The notes: generated by a model from the letters alone, not told the origin. A stretch of DNA of 45,559 bases from Curvibacter sp. (GCA_004293725.1 REAW01000025.1:1-45559), one strand, 5' to 3'. Shown: positions 8,348 to 17,203, numbered from the stretch's first letter. A program made the numbers and translations.

Positions 8348-9517
8348 ATGTTGACCTGGGACGAAGAAGTCAAGCCCACACTGCCGAAAAATTTTGCGCG
8401 CAACCCGTCTGATCAGGCGTCGGTTACGCAGACTTCGGTCGCTCCAGTTTCCGTTCAAATACCGGTTGCCGCTGTAGCCGTTACGCAGACCGGAACACCA
8501 CGCCGCATACGCGCCGATGACAAACGCATCATCAATGGCCAAACCGATGTGAACCAGCTGGTTCCCTTCAAGTACAAGTGGGCCTGGGAAAAATATCTTG
8601 CCTCATGCGCCAACCACTGGATGCCGCAAGAAGTCAACATGACACGCGACATTGCTTTGTGGAAAGACCCCAACGGGCTGACCGAAGACGAACGCCGCAT
8701 CGTCAAGCGCAACCTCGGCTTCTTTGTAACGGCTGACTCACTGGCTGCCAACAACATCGTGCTGGGGACCTACCGCCACATCACGGCACCAGAGTGCCGG
8801 CAGTTCCTGTTGCGACAAGCGTTCGAAGAAGCGATTCACACCCATGCGTACCAGTACATCGTGGAGTCGCTGGGCTTGGACGAGAGCGAGATCTTCAACG
8901 CGTACAACGAAGTGCAGTCCATACGCGACAAAGATGAATTCCTGATTCCGTTCATATCAGCCATCATGGACCCCAACTTCCAGACTGGAACCGCGGAAGC
9001 GGACCAGACCCTGCTGAAGTCGCTGATCGTGTTTGCTTGCCTGATGGAGGGCCTCTTCTTCTACGTTGGCTTCACGCAAATCCTGGCCCTGGGGCGCCAG
9101 AACAAGATGACCGGGGCTGCGGAACAGTACCAGTACATTCTGCGCGATGAGTCCATGCACTGTAATTTTGGCATCGACCTGATCAACCAACTCAAGCTGG
9201 AAAATCCCCACCTTTGGACCACCGAGTTCAAAGCGGAAATCAAAGCCTTGTTTGAGAAAGCCGTTGAACTTGAATACCGCTATGCAGAGGACACGATGCC
9301 ACGTGGCGTGTTGGGCATGAATGCGTCTATGTTCAAGGGCTACTTACGCTACATCGCCAATCGTCGTGCCACGCAAATTGGTTTGGAACCCTTGTTCCCG
9401 CATGAAGAGAACCCATTCCCCTGGATGAGCGAAATGATTGATTTGAAGAAAGAACGTAACTTCTTTGAGACCCGCGTCATCGAGTACCAGTCGGGCGGCG
9501 CCCTGTCTTGGGATTGA
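8348..9517 (+). CDS. nrdB: Class Ia ribonucleoside-diphosphate reductase, beta subunit
   Basis: Small subunit (389 residues) holding the diiron-tyrosyl radical cofactor. Ligands align with E. coli NrdB at a constant offset of 46: Asp130 (TADSLAANN), Glu161 and His164 (FEEAIHTH), with radical Tyr168 (E. coli Tyr122). Further ligands lie in [15 protein letters not shown] at 8348 was chosen over a TTG at 8336 because GGA at 8338-8340 is suitably placed. The N-terminal 60 or so residues are longer than in E. coli and rich in Val, Thr and Ala, typical of burkholderial NrdB. It is probably co-transcribed with nrdA. Confidence 0.95.
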   Translation: MLTWDEEVKPTLPKNFARNPSDQASVTQTSVAPVSVQIPVAAVAVTQTGTPRRIRADDKRIINGQTDVNQLVPFKYKWAWEKYLASCANHWMPQEVNMTRDIALWKDPNGLTEDERRIVKRNLGFFVTADSLAANNIVLGTYRHITAPECRQFLLRQAFEEAIHTHAYQYIVESLGLDESEIFNAYNEVQSIRDKDEFLIPFISAIMDPNFQTGTAEADQTLLKSLIVFACLMEGLFFYVGFTQILALGRQNKMTGAAEQYQYILRDESMHCNFGIDLINQLKLENPHLWTTEFKAEIKALFEKAVELEYRYAEDTMPRGVLGMNASMFKGYLRYIANRRATQIGLEPLFPHEENPFPWMSEMIDLKKERNFFETRVIEYQSGGALSWD

Positions 9518-9543
9518 ATCGCTGAATATGTTTTCTAGAATTT

Positions 9544-9586
9544 CACACATCCAGCACCACAGCGCAGACTGCGGATTGGATGTGTG
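9544..9586 (+). other. Inverted repeat downstream of nrdB
   Basis: Perfect 10-bp arms CACACATCCA (9544-9553) and TGGATGTGTG (9577-9586) with a 23-base loop, 26 bases after the nrdB stop. No poly-T follows, so termination here would have to be Rho-dependent. The rest of the 170-base gap before the histone-like gene shows no promoter I would defend. Confidence 0.4.
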
Positions 9587-9687
9587 TCACCCCGTTCATA
9601 TTGCTGGGACTGCGCCCAACTTTATGAATCGCTTCTTGCGTCCAACTTGCAAGAAGTGCTCTTTGTAAATTGATCAAGGAGAAAATC

Positions 9688-10170
9688 ATGGCAACTGCAA
9701 AAAAACCGGCCGCAAAAAAGGCCGCTCCCGCGAAGAAAACCGCTCCCGCTAAAAAGGTAGCAGCAAAGAAGGCAGCTCCTGCTAAAAAAGCCGCTCCCGC
9801 TAAGAAAGCGGCTCCGGCCAAAAAGGTAGCAGCAAAGAAGGCAGCTCCCGCTAAGAAAGCGGCTCCGGCCAAAAAGGTAGCAGCAAAGAAGGCGGCTCCC
9901 GCTAAAAAAGCCGCTCCCGCTAAGAAGGCAGCTCCGGCCAAAAAGGTAGCAGCAAAGAAGGTAGCCGCAAAAAAAGCTCCGGCGAAAAAAGCCGCTGCTG
10001 CCAAGAAGCCTGCCGCGAAGAAGCCCGTAGCCAAAAAAGCAGCGAAGAAGCCCGCTGCGAAGAAAGCCGCGAAAGCACCCGCTGCCAAAGCTGCACCTGC
10101 AGCCCCGGCTGCGCAAACCACGCTGAACCCGCAAGCGGCTTGGCCGTTTCCGACCTCCAGCAAACCCTGA
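9688..10170 (+). CDS. Histone H1-like lysine/alanine-rich DNA-binding protein
   Basis: Protein of 160 residues built almost entirely from Lys, Ala, Pro and Val, with tandem blocks AAPAKK and KVAAKK over residues 8-100 and a Pro/Ala-rich tail ending LNPQAAWPFPTSSKP. Composition matches eukaryotic histone H1 C-termini and the bacterial HctB/AlgP/BpH1-like group, which bind DNA non-specifically and affect nucleoid compaction. The non-repetitive C-terminus is, as far as I know, typical of burkholderial members. ATG at 9688 is preceded by AAGGAG six bases upstream, a strong site. Repeat number is likely to vary between strains through slippage. Confidence 0.88.
   Translation: MATAKKPAAKKAAPAKKTAPAKKVAAKKAAPAKKAAPAKKAAPAKKVAAKKAAPAKKAAPAKKVAAKKAAPAKKAAPAKKAAPAKKVAAKKVAAKKAPAKKAAAAKKPAAKKPVAKKAAKKPAAKKAAKAPAAKAAPAAPAAQTTLNPQAAWPFPTSSKP
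9730..9975 (+). repeat. Tandem coding repeats in the histone H1-like gene
   Basis: Near-identical DNA blocks such as GCCAAAAAGGTAGCAGCAAA recur four times (near 9748, 9817, 9868 and 9937), separated by multiples of the 15-18-base PAKKA unit. Near-identity at the DNA level points to recent slippage or unequal recombination rather than amino-acid selection alone. Confidence 0.8.
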
Positions 10171-10190
10171 ACGTTTACGCCTTAGGCGCC

Positions 10191-10224
10191 AAAGCCCGAA
10201 ACCGAAAGGTCTCGGGCTTTTTTT
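10191..10224 (+). terminator. Rho-independent terminator after the histone-like gene
   Basis: AAAGCCCGA and TCGGGCTTT form a 9-bp stem over a short loop, followed by a run of Ts (to 10224), 20 bases after the stop codon. The next gene is convergent and ends at 10234. The opposite strand has only a weak T-run, so it acts mainly on the plus strand. Confidence 0.9.
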
Positions 10225-10233
10225 CTAGCCCGA

Positions 10234-11286
10234 TCACGGGTAAAAAGCCAACAAGCGGTAGCCTGATATGCGCTCGTTCGCACTTCCAGATTTAACGGCA
10301 AAAGGAAGTACGGCTGTGAGTTCTGCTCCCGCGTCCAAAACTTCTTTAGCTGCACCTAGCTCGGACGGCAGCAGCACGCGTCGCACCACCGCCTGATCTT
10401 GCAAGTCAGTAAGGGTCAATTCCAATGCAGGTACCGCCAAAGAGATTGCGGCAGTGCTTTTCAGTGTGAAGTTCAAACGGTAAACGTCTGCGCGAACTTT
10501 CGTAAATGAAGAGCCATCGATAACCACCGACTCGATTTGGCGCAGGGATTGCACCTTGCAGCCAAGCCAGTCACACAACACCAGCAGCGCACCTTTGGCT
10601 GCCGGATTCGTAGCGGCAATTCGGTCGCGCTCATGAACTACCACTTGCAAAGCGAAGCCAGCCACCAGTACTAGTGCCAACAAGGACAGCAGGACACGTA
10701 CACCAGTGCTCTGCCATGCACTATCCACGCGCGACTGGCGCATAAAGGTCAACTTGGGCGAGTCTGCGTGCTCTACAGTTTTGACTTGCACTTGTGCAAA
10801 CCGGGGCTCAACAGACTGTGCGGGCTTTACTACCTTTGGCGACACTTCATCTGGAATGCCGTGCGCCTCTCGAGCATGGCCTGGGCGCAAATCCAAAAGA
10901 TCGTCCAACTCCGGCTCCTGCATACGCGCAGTGGACACCTCCTGCTGGACTACCTCTTCGCTCGTAATTTCATCCGGCCGATCCGGAATATCGACCTCCA
11001 CAGCCTCTTTGATTTTGAAGGCAACGTCTTCAGCGGGGAGTTTGGATAGATGTCGCTCGTTTGCGAAACTCAGAGAAGACGTCCAATCCTCGCGAGCCTC
11101 GCTGGCCTCAGATGCTTCTTGAACAATGGGCTCTGATTGCGGCTCGGGATCGGCGTAAAGATTGGCGTTTGCATCGAACACCTCATCACACTGCCCACAA
11201 CGCACCCATCCATCAGAAATACGCAACTGATCCGGAACGACCTTGAACATCGTTGCACAGGCAGGGCATTGGGTAATCAGGCTCAT
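10234..11286 (-). CDS. Zinc-ribbon and DUF3426 membrane protein
   Basis: Protein of 350 residues. The N-terminus is an MJ0042-type zinc ribbon with two CxxC pairs (TQCPACATMF and RCGQCDEVF). A long acidic, Pro/Glu-rich linker leads to one membrane helix near residue 205 (VRVLLSLLALVLVAGFALQ), then the periplasmic DUF3426 domain (about 225-350). Function is unknown. It follows prmA on the same strand after 32 bases, the usual betaproteobacterial order accB-accC-prmA-DUF3426. The frame is open upstream into prmA, but ATG at 11286 begins directly before the zinc ribbon and is preferred. Confidence 0.85.
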   Translation of the reverse strand: MSLITQCPACATMFKVVPDQLRISDGWVRCGQCDEVFDANANLYADPEPQSEPIVQEASEASEAREDWTSSLSFANERHLSKLPAEDVAFKIKEAVEVDIPDRPDEITSEEVVQQEVSTARMQEPELDDLLDLRPGHAREAHGIPDEVSPKVVKPAQSVEPRFAQVQVKTVEHADSPKLTFMRQSRVDSAWQSTGVRVLLSLLALVLVAGFALQVVVHERDRIAATNPAAKGALLVLCDWLGCKVQSLRQIESVVIDGSSFTKVRADVYRLNFTLKSTAAISLAVPALELTLTDLQDQAVVRRVLLPSELGAAKEVLDAGAELTAVLPFAVKSGSANERISGYRLLAFYP

Positions 11287-11318
11287 CGCAATAGATTGTA
11301 GAGCCGAGGCCGCCAACG

Positions 11319-12197
11319 TCAGAGAGTGGCGGTCATCAAGATCCAGCCATCTTCCTCGTCGGACACCGACAGGGTGCAATAGGCAGCATACGCCGCCACC
11401 AACTCTTCAGCCTGCCGAGCCAGAATGCCTGCCAACACCAAGTGGCCACCAACCTTTACATGCGCGCACAACAACGGCGCGAGCACCTTCAGAGGTGTAG
11501 CCAAAATATTGGCAAGGACCAAGGCATAGGTACCCTCGGCCTTGTCGGGCAGGCCGGCCACGAGTTGGACACCGTTGGCATCTGCATTGAGTAGCGTGGA
11601 CTGGACGGCCGCTTCATCGATATCTACAGCCACTACACGCTTTGCACCAAACTTGGCGGCGCCAATGGCCAAAATGCCGGAGCCACATCCGTAGTCCAAT
11701 ACCTCGGCTTGACCAGGATGCCCCGCCAGCCACCGTAAACACATGCGTGTGGTGGGGTGGGTACCCGTCCCAAACGCCAAACCGGGGTCCAAACGAATGA
11801 CTTGCCTGGCTTGCGCAGGAGGTTCATGCCACGTAGGAACGATCCAAAACTCGGGTGTGATGTCTACAGGCGCGAATTGCGACTGCGTCAAACGCACCCA
11901 GTCTTGGTCCTCAACAGCCGCAATGCCTAGCACTTGGCATCCGCCAAAAAAATCTTGCGCCTGCAATAGCCGTGAAGCATCGTTCGCCAACGCCTGATCC
12001 GCAAACAAGGCAATCACACGGGAGCGCTGCCACCCGTCCTTGGGTGGAGGCATCCCAGGTTCGCCAAAGAGAGCTTGCTCAGCATCGGTCTGGGCGTCTG
12101 CGTCTTCCACGCTCACGCTCAGGGCATCCAAAGCATCGAGTGCATCGCTCAGGTTTTCTACCCGGTCTTCGGGACACATCAAACGCAATTCAAACAT
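11319..12197 (-). CDS. prmA: Ribosomal protein L11 methyltransferase
   Basis: SAM-dependent methyltransferase of 292 residues that trimethylates ribosomal protein L11. The N-terminal substrate-recognition domain (1-100) is followed by a class I Rossmann domain with FGTGTHPTTRMCL, motif I VLDYGCGSGILAIGAAKFGA, and the NPP-like position replaced by LANILATPL, as usual for PrmA. Length equals the family norm. It lies nine bases after accC on the same strand and is likely in one operon with accBC. Confidence 0.93.
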   Translation of the reverse strand: MFELRLMCPEDRVENLSDALDALDALSVSVEDADAQTDAEQALFGEPGMPPPKDGWQRSRVIALFADQALANDASRLLQAQDFFGGCQVLGIAAVEDQDWVRLTQSQFAPVDITPEFWIVPTWHEPPAQARQVIRLDPGLAFGTGTHPTTRMCLRWLAGHPGQAEVLDYGCGSGILAIGAAKFGAKRVVAVDIDEAAVQSTLLNADANGVQLVAGLPDKAEGTYALVLANILATPLKVLAPLLCAHVKVGGHLVLAGILARQAEELVAAYAAYCTLSVSDEEDGWILMTATL

Positions 12198-12205
12198 GCC
12201 AGCCT

Positions 12206-13555
12206 TTACCGCTTGTGCTGTTCCAGCCAGTGTTCCAGGTAGTGGATGTTGGTGCCACCATCCATGAATTTTGCGTCCACCATCAACTCCCGATGCAAGG
12301 GGATATTGGTGTTAATGCCTTCCACCACCGTTTCGGCCAATGCGGTGCGCATGCGGGCCATGGCCTGCTCTCGAGTATCGCCGTGGACAATGATTTTTCC
12401 AACCATCGAGTCGTAATTGGGCGGCACAAAGTAGTTGGTGTACACATGCGAATCTACTCTTACACCAGGGCCACCCGGAGCGTGCCACATCGTTACGCGG
12501 CCCGGCGAAGGGGTGAACTTGTACGGATCCTCCGCATTCACACGACACTCAATGGCATGTCCGCGCATTTCGATCTGTCGCTGGGTAAACGGCAATTTCT
12601 CGCCAGCAGCCACCATGATCTGGGTTTTTACGATGTCAATGCCTGTAACCATCTCTGTCACCGGGTGCTCCACTTGCACGCGGGTGTTCATTTCGATGAA
12701 GTAGAACTCGCCATCCTCATAGAGAAATTCAAAGGTACCTGCACCGCGGTAGCCAATTTTCTTGCAGGCAGCGACGCAGCGCTCGCCGATACGCTCTATC
12801 AGCTTGCGGCTGATGCCTGGGGCCGGCGATTCTTCCAACACTTTCTGGTGGCGACGCTGCATAGAGCAATCGCGTTCGCCCAGGTAAACCGCGTTTTTAT
12901 GTTTGTCCGCGAGGATTTGAATTTCAATATGGCGAGGGTTCTGGAGAAACTTCTCCATATAAACAGCGGGGTTGCCAAACGCTGCGCCTGCTTCTGCCTT
13001 GGTCATGGCCACCGCATTCACCAACGCAGCTTCCGTATGCACCACACGCATACCCCGGCCTCCGCCGCCGCCCGCCGCCTTGATGATGACGGGATATCCG
13101 ACAGACTTGGCCATGCGTTTAATCAACACGGGGTCGTCAGGCAACTCCCCTTCTGAACCGGGAACGCAAGGCACACCCGCCCGAATCATGGCCTGCTTTG
13201 CCGACACTTTGTCACCCATGATGCGGATGGATTCCGGCGTGGGGCCAATGAACTGAAAGCCGCTTTTTTCCACGCGCTCGGCAAAATCCGCGTTCTCGCT
13301 CAAAAAACCATAGCCGGGGTGAATGGCCTCGGCGTCCGTGACTTCGGCGGCCGAGATAATTGCCGGCATATTGAGGTAACTCTGTGCAGAGGGCGCAGGG
13401 CCAATACAGACCGCTTCTTCGGCCAATTTGACGTACTTGGCTTCGCGGTCTGCTTCGGAATAGACCATGACGGCCTTGACGCCCAGCTCACGACACGCGC
13501 GCTGGATACGCAAGGCTATCTCGCCACGATTGGCGACCAGGATTTTCTTGAACAT
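12206..13555 (-). CDS. accC: Acetyl-CoA carboxylase, biotin carboxylase subunit
   Basis: ATP-grasp enzyme of 449 residues that carboxylates the biotin on AccB, the first half-reaction of fatty-acid synthesis. Visible features are the N-terminal start [16 protein letters not shown], the glycine-rich ATP loop [13 protein letters not shown] (near 160-172), and the active-site segment [14 protein letters not shown] (near 288-301). Length equals E. coli AccC (449). It lies 12 bases downstream of accB, the universal accBC arrangement. Confidence 0.96.
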   Translation of the reverse strand: MFKKILVANRGEIALRIQRACRELGVKAVMVYSEADREAKYVKLAEEAVCIGPAPSAQSYLNMPAIISAAEVTDAEAIHPGYGFLSENADFAERVEKSGFQFIGPTPESIRIMGDKVSAKQAMIRAGVPCVPGSEGELPDDPVLIKRMAKSVGYPVIIKAAGGGGGRGMRVVHTEAALVNAVAMTKAEAGAAFGNPAVYMEKFLQNPRHIEIQILADKHKNAVYLGERDCSMQRRHQKVLEESPAPGISRKLIERIGERCVAACKKIGYRGAGTFEFLYEDGEFYFIEMNTRVQVEHPVTEMVTGIDIVKTQIMVAAGEKLPFTQRQIEMRGHAIECRVNAEDPYKFTPSPGRVTMWHAPGGPGVRVDSHVYTNYFVPPNYDSMVGKIIVHGDTREQAMARMRTALAETVVEGINTNIPLHRELMVDAKFMDGGTNIHYLEHWLEQHKR

Positions 13556-13567
13556 GGCTGCGGACGC

Positions 13568-14032
13568 TTATTCGATGATGAACAAAGGCTGCCCGTACTC
13601 CACAGCCTGTCCGTTTTCGCACTGAATTTTGGTAACGGTACCTGACTTGTCGGCTTCAATCTCATTGAGAATCTTCATCGCCTCAATAATGCAAATCGTA
13701 TCGCCTTGCTTGATCGTGTCGCCAATTTCCACGAATGGCTTCGCGCCGGGCGAAGACGAACGATAGAACGTACCCACCATGGGGGACTTCACTGCATGAC
13801 CTGCCGCCACCTCTTCTACTGGCGCAGCAACCGCAGTCACAGGGGCGGCAACTGGCGCAGCGACAGGCGCACCAGAAGGAGCAGCCGCATACACGGGCTG
13901 CGCATAGCCTTGCACCATTGCACCGCCACCCTTGACGATACGCACCTTGCCTTCGGCTTCCGTGATTTCGAGTTCCGACACATTGGAATCCGAGACCAGG
14001 TCAATCAGGGTTTTGAGTTTGCGTAAATCCAT
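13568..14032 (-). CDS. accB: Acetyl-CoA carboxylase, biotin carboxyl carrier protein
   Basis: Protein of 154 residues: an N-terminal dimerisation segment ([20 protein letters not shown]), an Ala/Pro/Val-rich flexible linker (about 45-75) and a C-terminal biotinyl domain with the modification motif EAMKILNEI, whose Lys carries biotin. ATG at 14032 was chosen because the family starts at this residue and GGAG lies six bases upstream; the frame is open further upstream without homology. It is first in accB-accC-prmA. The 168-base gap before it is AT-rich on the minus strand, probably holding the promoter, but I cannot place one firmly. In many beta- and gammaproteobacteria aroQ sits here; it is absent. 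Confidence 0.95.
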   Translation of the reverse strand: MDLRKLKTLIDLVSDSNVSELEITEAEGKVRIVKGGGAMVQGYAQPVYAAAPSGAPVAAPVAAPVTAVAAPVEEVAAGHAVKSPMVGTFYRSSSPGAKPFVEIGDTIKQGDTICIIEAMKILNEIEADKSGTVTKIQCENGQAVEYGQPLFIIE

Positions 14033-14200
14033 GAAGTCTCCAACAACCGACATTTGAGAAGGGGCGAATTTACCGCAAAATGCCGGCATCTGCCTATATT
14101 TTTATTTATCTCTGCACAAAAATGAAAAAATCAGTTTCTGCGAAAGCCCTAACGAGAAGCAAAGTAGACCGCAAGAGCCCGCCCGCCTAGGTTGAGCGCT

Positions 14201-14761
14201 CTATTTTAGCCCAGTCCATGCCTCTAAATCGGCGGGAAGGACCCTTCCCATTTTGCGCTGGCGTACGACACCATCGCTGGACAGCACCACGGTGAATGGC
14301 AATCCACCGGTGATATTGCCCAAGTTCCGTCCCAATTCTGCGCCCGCCAATCCGGCAAGCCCTACCGGGAAGTCCAAGGGCATGCGCTGCAAAAAGGCCT
14401 GTACCGAGGCTTTTTTGTCCACTGCCAATGCCAACACTTGCCAACCTTTAGCGCGATTTTCTCGGTAAAACTGATTGATAAGCGGCAACTCCTCCACGCA
14501 AGGGGGGCACCAAGTCGCCCAAAAATTGATCAGCAGCGGGCGTCCCTGAAAACTCTTGAGCGCCACCGGGGCACCGTCCGGCGACTCCCAACGCTGCCCC
14601 CAAAACCCGACCACGGGTTCCGCCACAGACTCCTGCGCTTCGCCCCGCCAGATGGCAACTCCAATACCGGCTAATCCGGCACCGCCCGCCAAACCGCGCA
14701 GCAACCAGCGGCGCGAAACGAGCACGGACTTGTCTTGTGGCGAATCTTGGTACTCAGTCAT
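14201..14761 (-). CDS. TlpA-like thioredoxin-fold protein with twin-arginine signal
   Basis: Protein of 186 residues. The N-terminus carries SRRWLLRG followed by a hydrophobic stretch (GLAGGAGLAGIGVAIW), a plausible twin-arginine signal or signal anchor. The mature part is a TlpA/ResA-type redoxin with the active site FWATWCPPCVEELP (CxxC) near residues 85-98 and the cis-Pro region near GGLPFTVVL. Such proteins reduce periplasmic disulfides, often in cytochrome c biogenesis. ATG at 14761 lies eight bases inside the end of the upstream gene and fits the signal sequence; longer in-frame starts run into that gene. Confidence 0.85.
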   Translation of the reverse strand: MTEYQDSPQDKSVLVSRRWLLRGLAGGAGLAGIGVAIWRGEAQESVAEPVVGFWGQRWESPDGAPVALKSFQGRPLLINFWATWCPPCVEELPLINQFYRENRAKGWQVLALAVDKKASVQAFLQRMPLDFPVGLAGLAGAELGRNLGNITGGLPFTVVLSSDGVVRQRKMGRVLPADLEAWTGLK

Positions 14762-15350
14762 GGTTTGCATCATGCAACAACTGGCGCAGGGCAGCTGCAT
14801 CTCCCCGCGGGCGGCGCCCGCGCGCATCAGGCTGCAGGGCACCACGCACATCATCCAGATCGTAAACCAGCAGGTGTACACCAACATGCTCACCCAAAGA
14901 ACGACACAGGGCATGCACACTCAATGCGTCCACCATCTCGCCATGCAAGCCGGGCACCGAACGCGCAGAAAACTGGACACCGCTGTCAATCAGTGCAATT
15001 TCAGCGGATTTGGGGTCATCGCAAAACAACTGCAGATAAATATCAGAACGGCGCGTGGCAGACCCTTGCCAAACAGCGCCACTCACATGCGGCCGAAACT
15101 GCGCTAAACGCTCCATCCACTCCAGCGCCAATTCGCGCAAAGCCTGCAGTTCGGAAGGCTGGGTATCTGCGCAAAAAATGGCGATGTAGTCCTCAACCGC
15201 AGATTCAAGGAGCGCATTGTCTGGCAACGCTGAGCGACCCGGCGAACCTATTTGCTTCAGTGCCCGCCGCTTGGCCGGACCGTATTCCAGGCCCTCCTCC
15301 ACCACCAAGCGGGCGGCGAAAGCGGCGATTTCAAGTTTCAAGTCATCCAT
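14754..15350 (-). CDS. Uncharacterised protein with nucleotidyltransferase-like motif
   Basis: I do not recognise a characterised family for this 198-residue protein. The N-terminal 45 residues are helical (AARLVVEEGLEYGPAKRRAL). Near residues 95-110, GSATRRSDIYLQLF resembles a degenerate GS-x-SD signature of minimal nucleotidyltransferase folds, but the second acidic motif is not evident, so catalysis is doubtful. No signal peptide or membrane helix is seen. It overlaps the TlpA-like gene by eight bases and is divergent from mpl across 144 bases; similar proteins are, in my recollection, conserved at this site in Comamonadaceae. Confidence 0.7.
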   Translation of the reverse strand: MDDLKLEIAAFAARLVVEEGLEYGPAKRRALKQIGSPGRSALPDNALLESAVEDYIAIFCADTQPSELQALRELALEWMERLAQFRPHVSGAVWQGSATRRSDIYLQLFCDDPKSAEIALIDSGVQFSARSVPGLHGEMVDALSVHALCRSLGEHVGVHLLVYDLDDVRGALQPDARGRRPRGDAAALRQLLHDANHD

Positions 15351-15403
15351 GCTGCAATTGTGCCGCGCACTTTGAAAACCTTACGACGCAACTAGATTGC
15401 TTC

Positions 15404-15452
15404 ATTTTTGATAGCTACTTGCGCATATTGCACGGGCGCTATTGGCAAAAAA
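15404..15452 (+). repeat. Dispersed AGCTGCTTGCGC-family repeat (intergenic)
   Basis: In the divergent gap between the 198-residue gene and mpl, ATAGCTACTTGCGCATATTG followed by CACGGGCGCTATTGGCAAAA. It shares the core AGCTRCTTGCGC and the flanking ATTTTTG and CAAAA ends with copies at 20707, 23842, 35509, 36997, 40474 and 28086. It may overlap the mpl promoter. Confidence 0.7.
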
Positions 15453-15494
15453 CAACCCGGACGTCCACGCGCGATGGACACGTAAAATACGCCG

Positions 15495-16967
15495 ATGCAT
15501 ATTCATATTCTCGGTATTTGTGGCACCTTCATGGGCGGTCTGGCCGCCCTGGCGCGCGAGGGCGGCCACCGCGTCACCGGTTGCGACGCTGGTGTCTACC
15601 CCCCCATGAGCGACCAACTGCGCGCCCTGGGTATTGAGTTGATTGAGGGCTTTGGTGCCGACCAGGTCGCGCTGAAGCCCGACTTATTTGTTATAGGCAA
15701 TGTGGTGAGTCGCGCGCACCTGGCAGACGGCACACCCAAATTCCCATTGATGGAGGCTATTCTGAACGCCGGTGCGCCGTACACCAGCGGCCCGCAGTGG
15801 CTGGCTGAGCACGTGCTGCAAGGCCGCCACGTGCTGGCCGTGGCCGGCACCCATGGCAAAACCACCACCACGGCAATGCTGACGTGGATTCTGGAAAGCG
15901 CCGGCCTGCAACCCGGTTTCCTGGTCGGTGGCGTACCGATGAACTTCGGCATCTCCGCCAGCCTAGGTTGCGGGGTGGCTGTGCCCCCTGCGCAGGCAAA
16001 GGAGGAGCCCGCGCTGCGAGCGGGGGACACGGAGCAGGGGGCACAGCCACCCCGCCACCGACCTCTCTTCGTCATCGAAGCCGACGAATACGACACCGCC
16101 TTCTTCGACAAACGCAGCAAGTTTGTGCACTACCGCCCACGCACGGCCGTACTGAACAACCTGGAACTCGACCACGCCGACATCTTTGACAACCTGGCCG
16201 CCATTGAGCGCCAGTTCCATCACCTCGTGCGCACAGTACCCAGCACCGGGCGTGTAGTGGTAAATGGACTAGAAGAAAGCCTGACCCGCGTGCTGCACCA
16301 GGGGTGCTGGAGCGAAGTGCGCAGCTTTGGCTCCGCCGTGAGCGACTTTACCGCTGTGGGCGAGCCGCATGACTTTGCGGTGCACTACCAAGGCAAACCT
16401 GTTGCGCAGGTGCAATGGACCCTGGGTGGCGTGCATAACCAACTCAACGCGCTGGCCGCCATTGCCGCGGCTGAGCATGTGGGTGTCAGCCCCGCGGTGG
16501 CAGCGAAAGCGCTGGCTAGCTTTGAGAACGTAAAACGCCGCATGGAAGTTCGCGGCCAAGTGACCTTGCGAAGCGGTGGAATACCCGTCACGGTGTATGA
16601 CGACTTTGCGCACCACCCCACCGCTATCCACACCACCGTCAACGGCCTGCGCCGCAAAGTTGGGGCGGGACGTATTCTGGCAGTGTTTGAGCCCCGCTCG
16701 AACACCATGAAACTGGGGGCTATGAAAGCCCAGCTACCCTGGAGTCTGGAAGAAACCGACCTCGCCTTTTGTCACAGTGGTGGCTTGGGTTGGGATGCTG
16801 CCGAAGCGTTGGCACCGATGGGTTCACGCGCGGTGGTGTCAGACTCTATGGAAGACCTGACGCGCCAAGTCGTTGCACAAACCCAGGCGGGTGACCACAT
16901 TTTGTGCATGAGCAACGGGGGGTTTGGCGACATCCATGCAAAACTGTTGGCGCTACTTCAAGCCTAA
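15495..16967 (+). CDS. mpl: UDP-MurNAc:tripeptide ligase Mpl, with inserted segment
   Basis: Recycling ligase of 490 residues that joins L-Ala-gamma-D-Glu-meso-DAP to UDP-MurNAc, acting after AmpD. It starts MHIHILGICGTFMGG, has the Mur-ligase P-loop [11 protein letters not shown] (near 118) and the family segment FVIEADEYDTAFFDKRSK. Between SASLG and PLFVIEADEYD, where family members join the two almost directly, there are about 30 extra residues (159-187), encoded by a long palindrome (15970-16055). The frame remains open through it and the rest of the protein looks intact, so the insert is probably tolerated in a surface loop. The 236-base gap after the stop holds a hairpin and nothing else I recognise. 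Confidence 0.92.
   Translation: MHIHILGICGTFMGGLAALAREGGHRVTGCDAGVYPPMSDQLRALGIELIEGFGADQVALKPDLFVIGNVVSRAHLADGTPKFPLMEAILNAGAPYTSGPQWLAEHVLQGRHVLAVAGTHGKTTTTAMLTWILESAGLQPGFLVGGVPMNFGISASLGCGVAVPPAQAKEEPALRAGDTEQGAQPPRHRPLFVIEADEYDTAFFDKRSKFVHYRPRTAVLNNLELDHADIFDNLAAIERQFHHLVRTVPSTGRVVVNGLEESLTRVLHQGCWSEVRSFGSAVSDFTAVGEPHDFAVHYQGKPVAQVQWTLGGVHNQLNALAAIAAAEHVGVSPAVAAKALASFENVKRRMEVRGQVTLRSGGIPVTVYDDFAHHPTAIHTTVNGLRRKVGAGRILAVFEPRSNTMKLGAMKAQLPWSLEETDLAFCHSGGLGWDAAEALAPMGSRAVVSDSMEDLTRQVVAQTQAGDHILCMSNGGFGDIHAKLLALLQA
15970..16055 (+). repeat. 86-bp palindromic element inside mpl
   Basis: Perfect 22-bp inverted repeats at 15970-15991 and 16034-16055 (arm core GGGGTGGCTGTGCCCCCTG and its complement) flank a 42-base GC-rich loop with a smaller inverted repeat (GCCCGC and GCGGG). 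The outermost bases continue with partial pairing. It sits inside the mpl coding sequence and is read through in frame. The form resembles miniature palindromic elements inserted in genes, as known for the Rickettsia palindromic elements, but I cannot link it to a named family. Confidence 0.85.
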
Positions 16968-17135
16968 ATCAACATTGAATGCTGCCCCGAAGTAAGCACG
17001 CGGCGTCCAGCTCCTTCAGGAAGGGCTCCGATTCCCAGTTTTGAAGTGCGTGCCATGCCGACCCCGGCTTCACCCAAGCGCAACACCAAGCACATCTAGG
17101 ATGACATCGGGCGAACGTTCAAGGTCTTAGAAACC

Positions 17136-17167
17136 ATGCTGTAAGCCCAAACTTGGGCCTACGGCAT
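17136..17167. terminator. Hairpin between convergent mpl and aroG
   Basis: ATGCTGTAAGCCCAA (17136-17150) and TTGGGCCTACGGCAT (17153-17167) pair at 13 of 15 positions over a two-base loop. It lies between the ends of two convergent genes and could stop transcription from both sides, although neither strand has a clear T-tract. Confidence 0.45.
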
Positions 17168-17203
17168 GCTTGGGTCACACCGCCCCATCGGAATGAATCG
17201 GCG

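Noticed and set aside
9543..10163. Long open frames antisense to the histone-like gene (206 and 170 codons)
   Set aside because: They are Phe/Ala/Gly-rich translations of the repeat complement, with no start site or homology, and are explained by the low-complexity plus-strand gene.
15960..16060. Frameshift or pseudogene status of mpl at the palindrome
   Set aside because: The reading frame continues through the insert into FVIEADEYDTAFF without a stop, and downstream motifs are intact.
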